Of a stretch of 35,545 nucleotides of DNA, positions 1 to 8,566 are shown piece by piece (within the stretch, counting starts at the first letter, position 1; every line of letters starts with the position of its first letter). Below the pieces are notes generated by a model, which had not been told where the DNA came from, did no database searches, and worked only from the letters and a program-made list of their open reading frames with translations. A program made the position numbers and the translations under genes. The stretch comes from a virus: positions 1-35,545 of the IMG/VR virus record IMGVR_UViG_3300025071_000022; one strand, given 5' to 3'.

Positions 1-1
1 A

Positions 2-763
2 GACACAGTAAACATCATAAAAGAACCTACTATTTCTGTTAGTGCGTATTCAAGAGGAGCGGTTGTTGATGCACAAGACATCACTGATGACCAAATCCAA
101 TTGACTGTCGACCAAGCAAACGCATTTTCTTTTAAAGTTGATGACATTGAGGAAAGACATTCCCATGTTAACTTTGAAAGTGTTGCAACTTCTTCTGGTG
201 CTTATGCACTTAAGAACGCTTATGACAAAAACGTAATCGCAGCAATGGTAGCAGGTGTAAGTTCAGCTTCACCTGACCACTTACTAGGAGCAGACTCAGG
301 CTCTGGAGAAGACCAAGATGTAGGTTTTGCTTCAGGCGAAATTGACCCAGTTGACACAATCTCTAAAGTAAATAGATTGTTAAACGCATCTGATGTACCA
401 GAAGAGAACCGATGGTTCTTAGGTGGTCCAGAATTTGTGGAGCAATTAGGTCAAGCATCTAGCAAACTAATGAGTGACACTACAGGTAACGCAACACCAT
501 TAAGAAATGGTAAAGTTATCGGTGGTAAGATTATGAACATGGACGTATATATGACAAACAACTTTGCTACAAGCTCAACTGCGAGTTTTTTCAAAGTATT
601 AGGTGGTCATATGTCATCTACAGCGACAGCTAATCACATCGCAAAGATTGAAGTTATCAGACACCCTGAAACTTTTTCTGATGTAGTTAGAGGTCTTCAT
701 GTATTTGGAAGAAAAGTATTAAGAGACAATGCTCTCGTTCTTTCACATATCAAAATAGACTAA
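2..763 (+). CDS. Major capsid protein, HK97-like fold (5' part cut off by the window edge)
   Basis: The frame is open from base 2 to the stop at 761-763, so 253 C-terminal residues are visible and the true start lies to the left. A TTG at 101 is in frame but is not a credible start, because good coding sequence precedes it. The visible N-terminal part reads as a capsid arm/E-loop-like segment (SVSAYSRGAVVDAQDITDDQ) followed by LTVDQANAFSFKVDDIEERH, a pattern I associate with capsid proteins of marine tailed phages. It would form the icosahedral shell. Next gene starts 17 bases downstream behind an AGGAGG site, as expected for a co-expressed head protein. Call rests on this pattern and on the tail genes that follow; family memory, not a search. 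Confidence 0.8.
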   Translation, partial: DTVNIIKEPTISVSAYSRGAVVDAQDITDDQIQLTVDQANAFSFKVDDIEERHSHVNFESVATSSGAYALKNAYDKNVIAAMVAGVSSASPDHLLGADSGSGEDQDVGFASGEIDPVDTISKVNRLLNASDVPEENRWFLGGPEFVEQLGQASSKLMSDTTGNATPLRNGKVIGGKIMNMDVYMTNNFATSSTASFFKVLGGHMSSTATANHIAKIEVIRHPETFSDVVRGLHVFGRKVLRDNALVLSHIKID

Positions 764-780
764 TAGGAGGAAATGATTAA

Positions 781-1254
781 ATGGGAACTTTAACAGTATC
801 AGGTAATACAGGAACTCCTGTAGCTTTACCCGTAGGTAAGAATGTCAGAAGTGTAACACAAATAGTAGACTTTTCTAAGATTACTAACGCAACTGGCGAT
901 GTTATCCAAGTATTCGAAGTACCGGCAAATACATTATGTATGTATGCAGGACTAGATGTACTTACTGCAGATGGTGCAGGTAACTCTGGAACATTATCAC
1001 TTGGTGATGGTGCGGATGTGGATGCTTTTGTAACAGCATCGACACCAACAGCAGGTATGGAAGTAACACGAGCCCAAGCAGGTGATAGTTCATTAGGAAC
1101 AACATCTATTGGCTATCGTTACTATGCAGCAGCAGACACTATTGACTTAGTGATTGCCACCGGAGCAATTGATGCAAGAGTGCGTGTATTCGCAATTCTA
1201 GCTGATTGTGATGGCGAAGGCGATGCAGAAGCAATGAAGGTATCAATCTCATAA
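781..1254 (+). CDS. Probable capsid decoration/head-associated structural protein
   Basis: A 157-aa protein directly after the capsid gene with a strong AGGAGG site 8 bases before ATG. It is rich in Gly, Ala, Thr and Val, has no membrane segment or catalytic motif, and looks all-beta. Strand-like stretches include VIQVFEVPANTLCMYAGLDV and TIDLVIATGAIDARVRVFAI. Its position and composition suit an outer-capsid decoration or minor virion protein. Its codon usage is like the capsid gene (richer in GC than the tail genes that follow), consistent with high expression. The exact role is inference; a head-tail connector component is the alternative. Confidence 0.55.
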   Translation: MGTLTVSGNTGTPVALPVGKNVRSVTQIVDFSKITNATGDVIQVFEVPANTLCMYAGLDVLTADGAGNSGTLSLGDGADVDAFVTASTPTAGMEVTRAQAGDSSLGTTSIGYRYYAAADTIDLVIATGAIDARVRVFAILADCDGEGDAEAMKVSIS

Positions 1255-1270
1255 TATGAGGTTATGTAGG

Positions 1271-1290
1271 GAGGGGTTTTATAGCCCCTC
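1271..1290 (+). terminator. GC-rich hairpin after the capsid/decoration genes
   Basis: GAGGGG (1271-1276) pairs with CCCCTC (1285-1290) across an 8-base AT-rich loop, 16 bases after the decoration stop codon. It is followed by TCTTAAAAATG rather than a clean T run, so it may be a weak or partial terminator that lowers expression of the downstream tail genes relative to capsid, or an RNA-stability hairpin protecting the capsid message. Confidence 0.5.
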
Positions 1291-1298
1291 TCTTAAAA

Positions 1299-1565
1299 AT
1301 GAAATTTTTTATAACTTTAATTATACTTTTTAATGGAGAAGTAACTCCTAAAATATTTACATATCAATTTATAGATTTTACAGAATACAAAGTTTGTGAA
1401 GTTTTTATAAATGAAAAAAAGAATTTACTAAAACAAACAATAGAACATCAATTTTCTAATGATAAAGTACATAGCAGTATGGTAGCATGTATGACAGATA
1501 AAGAGGTTGAAAATCTTAGACAACAAACTCAGGGTAAAAAATGGCAACAACAAGAACATATTTAG
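1299..1565 (+). CDS. Small protein with hydrophobic N-terminus, unknown function
   Basis: An 88-aa frame starting right behind the hairpin at 1271-1290. The N-terminus MKFFITLIILF is hydrophobic like a short signal or membrane anchor, followed by a polar part with two cysteines (KVCEVF, MVACMT) and a basic Gln-rich tail. No ribosome binding site is visible before the ATG. It overlaps the next gene by 25 bases in another frame. I do not recognise a family. It could be a membrane-anchored or exported small protein. Confidence 0.55.
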   Translation: MKFFITLIILFNGEVTPKIFTYQFIDFTEYKVCEVFINEKKNLLKQTIEHQFSNDKVHSSMVACMTDKEVENLRQQTQGKKWQQQEHI

Positions 1566-2674
1566 AATTAACTAACTTTGTATTAAATGAATTGAATGAA
1601 GTGGAACTTACAAGTTCTAACTTTAGTTCAAGCAGAGGTGTACAAACTTCTACTAAAAATTTTATTAATAAAGCTATTAATGATTTATATATGGCAGAAA
1701 TTGAGTGGCCTTGGTTACATACAGATGGTACTCAAGTTGCAGTAACCGGACAACAAGAATATGATTTCCCCACAGCATTTAGAAAAGCAAACTTTGATTC
1801 TTTTAGAATAGCACCTACTAATTTAATTACTAATGGTGAATTTACATCTAATATAAATAGTTGGACTACAATAGCAGGGGATGGCAGTGCAGCTTATAAT
1901 TCCACAGGTAATGGTAGATTAAGATTAAATGATTATGCAGCACATCAATCTATATCAACTATTGTAGGAGAAACATATAGTATATCCGTTAGAGCCTTAG
2001 ACACAAATTCTACAGGACAAGCTTTTAAAGTACAAGTAGGAACTGCAGCAGAAGGAACACAAAATTTAAATACTACTATTACAGTAACAGATTTTGGTAA
2101 TGGTAAAATATTATCAACAACATTTACAGCAACTGCAGCTACAACTTTTATAACTTTAAATAATCCAAGCACAGCCACTAATATGGATGTAGATTATGTA
2201 AGAGTTAAAAGACAAGAAGAAGCAATTAAATTAAAACCCATGACTTATGATGGATTTTTACAAGGTGCATTTAGAAAAGATGTAGCAGCTAATGATTCAC
2301 AATATGGAAAACCCTTATTTGTATATAGAACACCTGACCATAAAAGTTTTGGATTATCACCAATACCTAAGTTTGATGATTACACAGTATTTTATGAATA
2401 TTATAAAACACATACAGAGTTATCAGCACATGGTGATACAATGGATTTACCAGATATCTATGCAGATGTAATAGTTAATAGAGCAAAATATTATTTATAT
2501 AAATTAAGAAATGATGTACCTATGGCTAATATATCTAATGCAGAATATGAAGAAGGTGTTAGAAGAATTAGAACTGAAATGTTAAATCATATTGAATATA
2601 TGAAAGATACTAGAGTTAATCTTAATACTTCTAATAGAACAACAAGCAACACTTCAGTATTAACTGTAACATAA
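1541..2674 (+). CDS. Tail tubular protein A-like (neck/adaptor) with inserted carbohydrate-binding-like module
   Basis: 377 aa. Residues 1-91 (start TRTYLELTNFVLNELNEV, ... EIEWPWLHTDGTQ) and 223-365 (KLKPMTYDGFLQGAF ... LPDIYADVIVNRAKYYLYKL ... EYEEGVRRIRTEML) form the two halves of a tail-tube/adaptor protein of the kind that links portal to tail in short-tailed phages. Between them residues 94-222 look like a jelly-roll carbohydrate-binding module: NLITNGEFTSNINSWTT, then beta-rich sequence ending NMDVDYVRVKR. Without the insert the core would be about 248 aa, close to the usual size of such adaptors. ATG at 1541 has AGGG 7 bases upstream. Next gene begins 1 base after the stop. Confidence 0.65.
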   Translation: MATTRTYLELTNFVLNELNEVELTSSNFSSSRGVQTSTKNFINKAINDLYMAEIEWPWLHTDGTQVAVTGQQEYDFPTAFRKANFDSFRIAPTNLITNGEFTSNINSWTTIAGDGSAAYNSTGNGRLRLNDYAAHQSISTIVGETYSISVRALDTNSTGQAFKVQVGTAAEGTQNLNTTITVTDFGNGKILSTTFTATAATTFITLNNPSTATNMDVDYVRVKRQEEAIKLKPMTYDGFLQGAFRKDVAANDSQYGKPLFVYRTPDHKSFGLSPIPKFDDYTVFYEYYKTHTELSAHGDTMDLPDIYADVIVNRAKYYLYKLRNDVPMANISNAEYEEGVRRIRTEMLNHIEYMKDTRVNLNTSNRTTSNTSVLTVT

Positions 2675-2675
2675 T

Positions 2676-4214
2676 ATGGCAGCAACACAACCTTCAGTAG
2701 TAAGTTTAGGCGGAGGATTAATCTTAAACAAAGATGTGTTCTCTATGTCTCCGGGAGAAGCTTTACAATTAAGTAATTTTGAACCAGACATTGAAGGCGG
2801 TTATAAAAAAATATTAGGCACTACAAAATATAATACTAACATAGTTCCTCAAGTATCAGTTTCATCAGAAAGAGTTGTTATGTCTGCTATTTTTAATGAT
2901 GTAGTATTAGCAGCTAGAGGTGGTAGTATTCATAGAGGAAGTTCAGGTAGTGGTAGTTGGACATCTACTATTACAAGTTTAGGAACACCTACTAGAGATT
3001 ATGAATTTAGAGAGTTTAATTTTGATGGTACTGATAATATTATTATTACCACAGGAACTTCTAATCCACAAATATTAAATAGTTCTTTTAGTGCTAGTGT
3101 AGTTAATGCGACAGGTACAGCAAGTTTTAAATTTGTAGAAGTATTTAAAAATCATATATTTTTTGCAGGTGATGCTAGTAATAAACAACAACTTAGTTTT
3201 ATGGGGCCTACACAAACTAATGACTTTACAGCAAATAATGGCGGTGGAGTAATTAAAGTAGATACAGAAATTGTAGGTATTAAAACATTTCGTGATACTT
3301 TATTTATATTTGGTAAAGATAAAATATTTAAATTAACTGGTACAAGTTTGGCCAACTTTGCAATACAAGCAGTTACAAGAAAAATAGGTTGTATAGATGG
3401 TGGAAGTATTCAAGAATTTGCAGGTGATATTATATTCTTAGCACCTGATGGATTAAGAACTATTGCAGGTACAGATAGAATTGATGATATAGAATTAGGT
3501 ACTGTATCAAAACAAATACAAACAAGAATTTCTGATATAACAACACACAATATTAGTTCCTATATTATTAGGGGTAAGTCTCAATATAGATTATTTTATC
3601 CTACAGCAATAGGACAACCAGAATCTTCTGCTAGAGGTATTGTAGCTACAATTAAAGCTAATCCTAATAGTGGTGAAATAGGTTTTGAGTATGGCGATTT
3701 AAAAGGTTTAAAAGTATCTAGTACAGATTCAGGATTTATAAGTGGGGCAGAAACTATTATAACAGGTGGTTACGATGGTTTTGTATATATTAACGAATCA
3801 GGTAATGTATTTACTGCAGCAAGTACATCTACAAACATAATAGCTTTTTATAGGTCTCCAGATATGACAATGGGAGACCCCGGAATAAGAAAAAATTTTC
3901 AAAGAATACTTTGGAACTATGACCCTAATGGTGCAGTAGGCTCAACATTTAATTTAGAATATGATTTTAATGACGATGAAGTACCACAACCTGCTTCTTA
4001 TGATTTAACATTAGGAGGCAATATAGCACAATATGGATTTTCAGGCTCTGCTTATGGTACAGCAGTTTATGGCTCTGGGGGTTCTAACTTACAAAGACAA
4101 ACAATAGAAGGAAGTGGTTTTACAATAGCTACAAAAATAACAGATTCATCTAGCAATAATCCAATAGCTTTAAAAGGATTTGAACTAGAATTCACAGCAG
4201 GGGGAAGACGATAA
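2676..4214 (+). CDS. Tail tubular protein B-like / tail hub beta-propeller protein
   Basis: 512 aa, immediately after the adaptor gene. The N-terminus (LGGGLILNKDVFSMSPGEAL...LSNFEPDIEGGYKKI) followed by many short repeats such as HIFFAGD, LFIFGKDKIFKL, IIFLAPDGLRTIAGT is typical of large beta-propeller proteins forming the distal tail tube or stopper of podoviruses (T7 gp12-like, P22 gp10-like). No enzyme motif. Role: shape the tail and connect it to fibres. The start overlaps the preceding TAATATGG, spaced 1 base from the previous stop, so translation is probably coupled. Identification is by order and pattern. Confidence 0.65.
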   Translation: MAATQPSVVSLGGGLILNKDVFSMSPGEALQLSNFEPDIEGGYKKILGTTKYNTNIVPQVSVSSERVVMSAIFNDVVLAARGGSIHRGSSGSGSWTSTITSLGTPTRDYEFREFNFDGTDNIIITTGTSNPQILNSSFSASVVNATGTASFKFVEVFKNHIFFAGDASNKQQLSFMGPTQTNDFTANNGGGVIKVDTEIVGIKTFRDTLFIFGKDKIFKLTGTSLANFAIQAVTRKIGCIDGGSIQEFAGDIIFLAPDGLRTIAGTDRIDDIELGTVSKQIQTRISDITTHNISSYIIRGKSQYRLFYPTAIGQPESSARGIVATIKANPNSGEIGFEYGDLKGLKVSSTDSGFISGAETIITGGYDGFVYINESGNVFTAASTSTNIIAFYRSPDMTMGDPGIRKNFQRILWNYDPNGAVGSTFNLEYDFNDDEVPQPASYDLTLGGNIAQYGFSGSAYGTAVYGSGGSNLQRQTIEGSGFTIATKITDSSSNNPIALKGFELEFTAGGRR

Positions 4215-4217
4215 AAT

Positions 4218-6515
4218 ATGGGAGATACATATACTAGGCAAAGTTCATCAAACATTGTTGATGGAACTACCATTGAAGCTGCTCATTTTAATAATGAGTT
4301 TGACCAACTAGTTGCAGCCTTTGCTGTATCTAGTGGACACACACATGATGGTACTGCGGCAGAAGGTGGGCCAGTAACAAAATTATTAGGTAATACTTTA
4401 ACTTTTGGAGCAGCTACTGCAGGTACAGACATTACAGTTACTTTTGATGGTGAATCAAATGATGGTATTTTAAAATGGATGGAAGATGAAGATTACTTTG
4501 AATTTTCAGATGATATACTAGTAGGAAGTAATGAAAGATTAAATTTTAGAGATACTGCAATATACATTCATTCATCAGCAGATGGACAATTAGATATTGT
4601 AGCAGATACAGAATTACAAATAGCAGCTACTACAGTTGATATTAATGGTAATGTAGATGTATCAGGAACACTTACAGTTGCAGGAGCAGTAGACTTTGGA
4701 GATGCAGCTTTATCAAATGTAGGAGCAGTACAATTAGATTCTATTGCAGGTGATGGTGATACAAATACATCTATTACATTTAGTGGTTCAGATGTTATTA
4801 CAATTGCTACAGGTGGTGCAGGAAGATTAACTATTGGTGACGGAGCATTATCTCCTGTTACTAATAATCAAATAGATTTAGGAACAAGTTCATTAGAATT
4901 TAAAGATGCTTTTTTTGATGGTACAGTTACAGCAGATGCTTTTGCAGGACCTTTAACAGGTAATGTAACAGGTAATGTATCTGGAACGGCAGCGACAGTA
5001 ACAGGTGCAGCACAATCAAATATTACTTCTCTTGGAACACTAACAACTTTAACTGTTGATAATGTAATTACTAATGGTGCAACTATTGGACATACTAGTG
5101 ATACAGATTTAATTACACTTGCTGATGGTGTTGTTACAGTAGCAGGTGAACTTGATGCAGTATCTTTAGATATATCAGGTGATGCAGATATTGATGGCAC
5201 ATTAGAAGCAGATGCTATTACAATTGGTGGTATTACTTTAGCAGAAACAATTTCAGACACAGTTGGTGCTATGGTTACTTCTAATACTGAATCAGGTATT
5301 ACAGTAGCTTATGATGATGCAGATAACACTTTAGATTTTACAGTTGGTACACTTAATCAAAACACAACAGGTTCAGCAGCAACTTTAACAACAGCAAGAA
5401 CTATTGGTGGAACAAGCTTTGATGGTTCTGCAAATATAGCAGTAGGGTTAGCCGCAACAGCAACAGCACTAGCATCGGCTAGAACTATTGGTGGAACAAG
5501 CTTTGATGGTACAGCTGATATTGCAGTAGGATTAGCTGCAACAGCTACAGCCTTGGCAACAGCTAGGAATATTGGTGGTACAAGTTTTGATGGTACAGGA
5601 GATATAGCAGTTGCTCTAGCTTCTGTTGGTACTGCTGTTACTGTAGCTGATGAATCAAGTGACACAACTTGTTTTCCATTGTTTGCAACTGCGGCAACAG
5701 GAGATTTACCTCCTAAGAGTGGCTCTAATTTAACATTTAATTCTAGTAGTGGATTATTAACTGCAACATCCTTAGCAGGTACAGTAAGTACAGCAACACA
5801 AAATTCAATAACTACAATGACGGGTCTTGTTACAACCGGTGCATTAGACACAGGTTCTATAACTTCAGGATTTGGAAATATAAATAATGGAGCATCAACA
5901 ATAACAACTACAGGATTAATTAGTGGTGGTTCATTAGACATTGATAGTGTTTTAATAAATGGAACAACTATAGGTCACACAGATGATACTGATTTAATAA
6001 CTGTAGCAGATGGTTTAGTAACAGTAGCAGGTGAAGTTCAAATGACAACCCTAGATATAGGTGGTACAAATGTTACAGCTACTGCAGCAGAATTAAATTT
6101 TTCAGACTTAGCTACATTAGGAACAACAGCAGCATCAAAAGTTTATACAGCAGATGCTAATGGATTAACAAAAATATCTGGAGCAGCCCTTTATACAGAA
6201 GATACATTAACAGATGGCTCAACTGTTGCTTGGGATGTTATTGCATCTCCAGTAGCTAAACTAACAATGGCAGGTAATAGAACTTTATCTGCCCCAAGTG
6301 GCACTACACCTGCAGCAGGACAGTTTGTATCTTTATTATTAATACAAGATGGCACAGGCTCAAGAACAATTACATTCAATGCAGTCTATGAATTTACAGG
6401 TGACGAAGCACCCACATTAACAACAACAGCTAACAAAGGGGATTTATTTGTATTTAGATATAATGGTTCCAAATGGTTAGAAGTTGGTAGAAATTTAAAT
6501 TTAACTTTATCATAG
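4218..6515 (+). CDS. Tail fibre protein with internal repeats
   Basis: 765 aa. The N-terminus (DGTTIEAAHFNNEFDQL...SSGHTHDGTAAEGG) is a common attachment region of marine-phage fibres. The body is Thr/Gly/Ala/Ser-rich and built of repeated beta units: three copies of a 28-residue unit with core ARTIGGTSFDGTADIAVGLA at residues 394-477, and two copies of NGxTIGHTxDTDLIT at about residues 288 and 582. The C-terminus (GTGSRTITFNAVYEFTGDEA...NKGDLFVFRYNGSKWLEVGR) is a compact cap seen in many fibres. It should form an elongated trimeric fibre for host recognition. Gene starts 3 bases after the propeller gene. Confidence 0.8.
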   Translation: MGDTYTRQSSSNIVDGTTIEAAHFNNEFDQLVAAFAVSSGHTHDGTAAEGGPVTKLLGNTLTFGAATAGTDITVTFDGESNDGILKWMEDEDYFEFSDDILVGSNERLNFRDTAIYIHSSADGQLDIVADTELQIAATTVDINGNVDVSGTLTVAGAVDFGDAALSNVGAVQLDSIAGDGDTNTSITFSGSDVITIATGGAGRLTIGDGALSPVTNNQIDLGTSSLEFKDAFFDGTVTADAFAGPLTGNVTGNVSGTAATVTGAAQSNITSLGTLTTLTVDNVITNGATIGHTSDTDLITLADGVVTVAGELDAVSLDISGDADIDGTLEADAITIGGITLAETISDTVGAMVTSNTESGITVAYDDADNTLDFTVGTLNQNTTGSAATLTTARTIGGTSFDGSANIAVGLAATATALASARTIGGTSFDGTADIAVGLAATATALATARNIGGTSFDGTGDIAVALASVGTAVTVADESSDTTCFPLFATAATGDLPPKSGSNLTFNSSSGLLTATSLAGTVSTATQNSITTMTGLVTTGALDTGSITSGFGNINNGASTITTTGLISGGSLDIDSVLINGTTIGHTDDTDLITVADGLVTVAGEVQMTTLDIGGTNVTATAAELNFSDLATLGTTAASKVYTADANGLTKISGAALYTEDTLTDGSTVAWDVIASPVAKLTMAGNRTLSAPSGTTPAAGQFVSLLLIQDGTGSRTITFNAVYEFTGDEAPTLTTTANKGDLFVFRYNGSKWLEVGRNLNLTLS
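5397..5648 (+). repeat. Tandem 84-bp coding repeats in the tail fibre gene
   Basis: Three head-to-tail units begin at 5397, 5481 and 5565 (period exactly 84 bp = 28 codons). The first two share AGAACTATTGGTGGAACAAG; the third has diverged at several third positions and loses similarity before its end. They encode fibre shaft modules and allow length change by recombination. Confidence 0.85.
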
Positions 6516-6522
6516 GAGTAAT

Positions 6523-7146
6523 ATGTTTGCACAAGTAGAATCAGGAAGTATAACAAGTTTTCCAAAGGGAAATAAAGGAATACAAATAGGGGATAATTTA
6601 TATCCTAAAACCATTTACACATTATGGACTGAAGCGGAAAGAAATGCTATCGGTATTTATACTGTAGAAATAGACAGCACCAATAGAAAAGATGAAACAT
6701 TCTATACTAATACAAATATAACTTATGCCTTTGGTAGTGGTAAAGTAACAGGTAGTTATGGAACAGCGACTGCTAAAGCCATAGCAGATTCTTTATATAC
6801 TTCACAAGATAATACAGACGGATTAATTCCTAGTGATAAATCTGTTGGTGATGTTAAAACAGAAGGATTAAAAACAAAATACAAAAAGCAATTTAATGCA
6901 CAAGCAGCAGGACTTTTATTACCAACCGATTGGTATGTTGTTAAAGCTACAGAGGTATCAGATTATTCTGTACCAAGTGCAATCACAACTTACAGAGCCG
7001 CAGTTAGAACAAAGGTTAATGCTATGGAAACATCTATTGATAACTGCTCAGATGTAGATGCATTAATAACTTTATTGACATACACAAAACAAGAAGATGG
7101 TTCAATTACAAGACCACTAGGCGCGTTTCCAAGTAAGGTAGTATAA
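6523..7146 (+). CDS. Tail fibre-associated structural protein (fibre assembly-like)
   Basis: 207 aa between two fibre genes, ribosome binding site AGGAG just before the ATG. The N-terminal part begins MFAQVESGSITSFPKGNKGI, and the C-terminal part has LLLPTDWYVVKATEVSDYSV...TYRAAVRTKVNAMETSID. This 'DWYV(V/I)...YR..VR' pattern occurs in small virion proteins next to fibres (DUF4376/tail-assembly type) in many phages. It may be a fibre adaptor or assembly chaperone. It ends in TAATG with the next gene, so it is coupled. Confidence 0.55.
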   Translation: MFAQVESGSITSFPKGNKGIQIGDNLYPKTIYTLWTEAERNAIGIYTVEIDSTNRKDETFYTNTNITYAFGSGKVTGSYGTATAKAIADSLYTSQDNTDGLIPSDKSVGDVKTEGLKTKYKKQFNAQAAGLLLPTDWYVVKATEVSDYSVPSAITTYRAAVRTKVNAMETSIDNCSDVDALITLLTYTKQEDGSITRPLGAFPSKVV

Positions 7147-8558
7147 TGGTTGGTATCTTAGGTGCTAATAGTGTATCTGGTGGTTATGAAGTAGGTAACT
7201 CTCTCATGTTTAATGACCCAGATACTCCTAAATTAACTAGAACAAACTCCTCAGGTGGTAACAGACAAGTATTTACTCATTCTTTTTGGTTTAAAAGAGC
7301 TACTCCGGGTAATATAGATGTTTTATTTCAAGCGGGAACATCAGAATCAACAAACACAGGTTTTTATACTGTTACCATACATGGTGGTGATAAATTATTT
7401 ATTGGTGGTGCGGCTACTTCTTATAGACAAACTAATAGATTATTTCGTGACCCTTCAGCTTGGTATCATATAGTTTTAGCCATGGACACTACTGATGGTA
7501 CTGCTGATAATAGATTAAAAGTTTATGTCAATGGATTGCAAGAAACAAGTCTTACAACAAACAATACCATCACTCAAAATTTAAATACACCTGTCAACGA
7601 AAATGGTAAAGTGCATCAAATAAGTGGGAATCAAATAGCTAACGATTTTTTTGTTGCCGGTTATCTAGCAGAATATAACCACATAGATGGACAACAACTT
7701 ACACCAACATCTTTTGGTGAGTTTAATGATAATGGAGTTTGGGTTCCAATTAAATACACAGGAACATATGGTACAAATGGTTACTTTTTAGAATTTAAAG
7801 AAACAGGAACAAGTCAAAACTCTAGTGGTATAGGTGCTGATACATCAGGTAATGATAATCATTTTGCAGTAACTAATCTTGCGGCAACAGATGTAACCAC
7901 AGATACACCTACAAATAATTTTGCTATTATGAATCCTTTAGATAATTATTATGCAGGTGCAACTTTTTCTGAAGGTAATTGTAAAATTGTTACAGGAAGT
8001 AGCCCAAGTACATTTGTTACAAGTACTCTTGGAGTAGAAACAGGCAAATGGTATTGGGAAGTTAAAATAATTGATAAAGCAGGTGGAAGTGATGATACAA
8101 GCATAGGTGTTCAAGGAGGAGTATCTCCGGGAGCAACAGACCAAATAGGGTATAACACTGCAGGTGTACAACTTAGAAGTAATGGAAACAAGCATACTAA
8201 CGGAAGTAATGCAACATACATGGCATCACAAGATAATGATGATATTATTATGGTGGCTTTTGATAAAACTAATAATAATGTTTATTTTGGTGCTAATGGA
8301 CAATGGGGAGATGGCTCTGGGAACACAGATGAATCAAATCCTACAAGTGCAATAGGTATAACAGTAAGTGATTTTGTTTTTGCCGCACTAGGAGATATGG
8401 ATGGCTCAGATACTTGCACATATGAAATAAACTTTGGTAATCCATCTTTTGCAATATCAAGTAGTAACGCAGATGCTGATGGACATGGTAACTTTGAATT
8501 TGCACCACCATCAGGTTACTTTGCATTATGTACTAAAAATTTAGCAAAGTATGGATAG
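7146..8558 (+). CDS. Tail fibre/receptor-binding protein with LamG-like and SPRY-like domains
   Basis: 470 aa. Residues about 36-190 read as a concanavalin-A/LamG lectin-like domain (FTHSFWFKRAT...SAWYHIVLAMDTT...NRLKVYVNG...YLAEYNHIDG). Residues about 295-455 read as a SPRY-like domain (VETGKWYWEVKII...TSIGVQGG...DDIIMVAFDKTNNNVYFGANG). Both are sugar/protein-binding beta sandwiches, so host-surface binding is likely. The protein stops after FALCTKNLAKYG, where related proteins I remember continue directly into the domain found in the next gene. TAATG overlap with the previous gene. Confidence 0.7.
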   Translation: MVGILGANSVSGGYEVGNSLMFNDPDTPKLTRTNSSGGNRQVFTHSFWFKRATPGNIDVLFQAGTSESTNTGFYTVTIHGGDKLFIGGAATSYRQTNRLFRDPSAWYHIVLAMDTTDGTADNRLKVYVNGLQETSLTTNNTITQNLNTPVNENGKVHQISGNQIANDFFVAGYLAEYNHIDGQQLTPTSFGEFNDNGVWVPIKYTGTYGTNGYFLEFKETGTSQNSSGIGADTSGNDNHFAVTNLAATDVTTDTPTNNFAIMNPLDNYYAGATFSEGNCKIVTGSSPSTFVTSTLGVETGKWYWEVKIIDKAGGSDDTSIGVQGGVSPGATDQIGYNTAGVQLRSNGNKHTNGSNATYMASQDNDDIIMVAFDKTNNNVYFGANGQWGDGSGNTDESNPTSAIGITVSDFVFAALGDMDGSDTCTYEINFGNPSFAISSSNADADGHGNFEFAPPSGYFALCTKNLAKYG

Positions 8559-8566
8559 GAAATAAT

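Noticed and set aside
5397-5648. Possible CRISPR-like repeats
   Set aside because: The 84-base units are contiguous coding repeats of a fibre shaft with no spacers.
4868-5941. - strand frames of 130 and 194 aa under the tail fibre gene
   Set aside because: Val/Ala/Pro-rich shadows of the repetitive fibre sequence; no ribosome binding sites.
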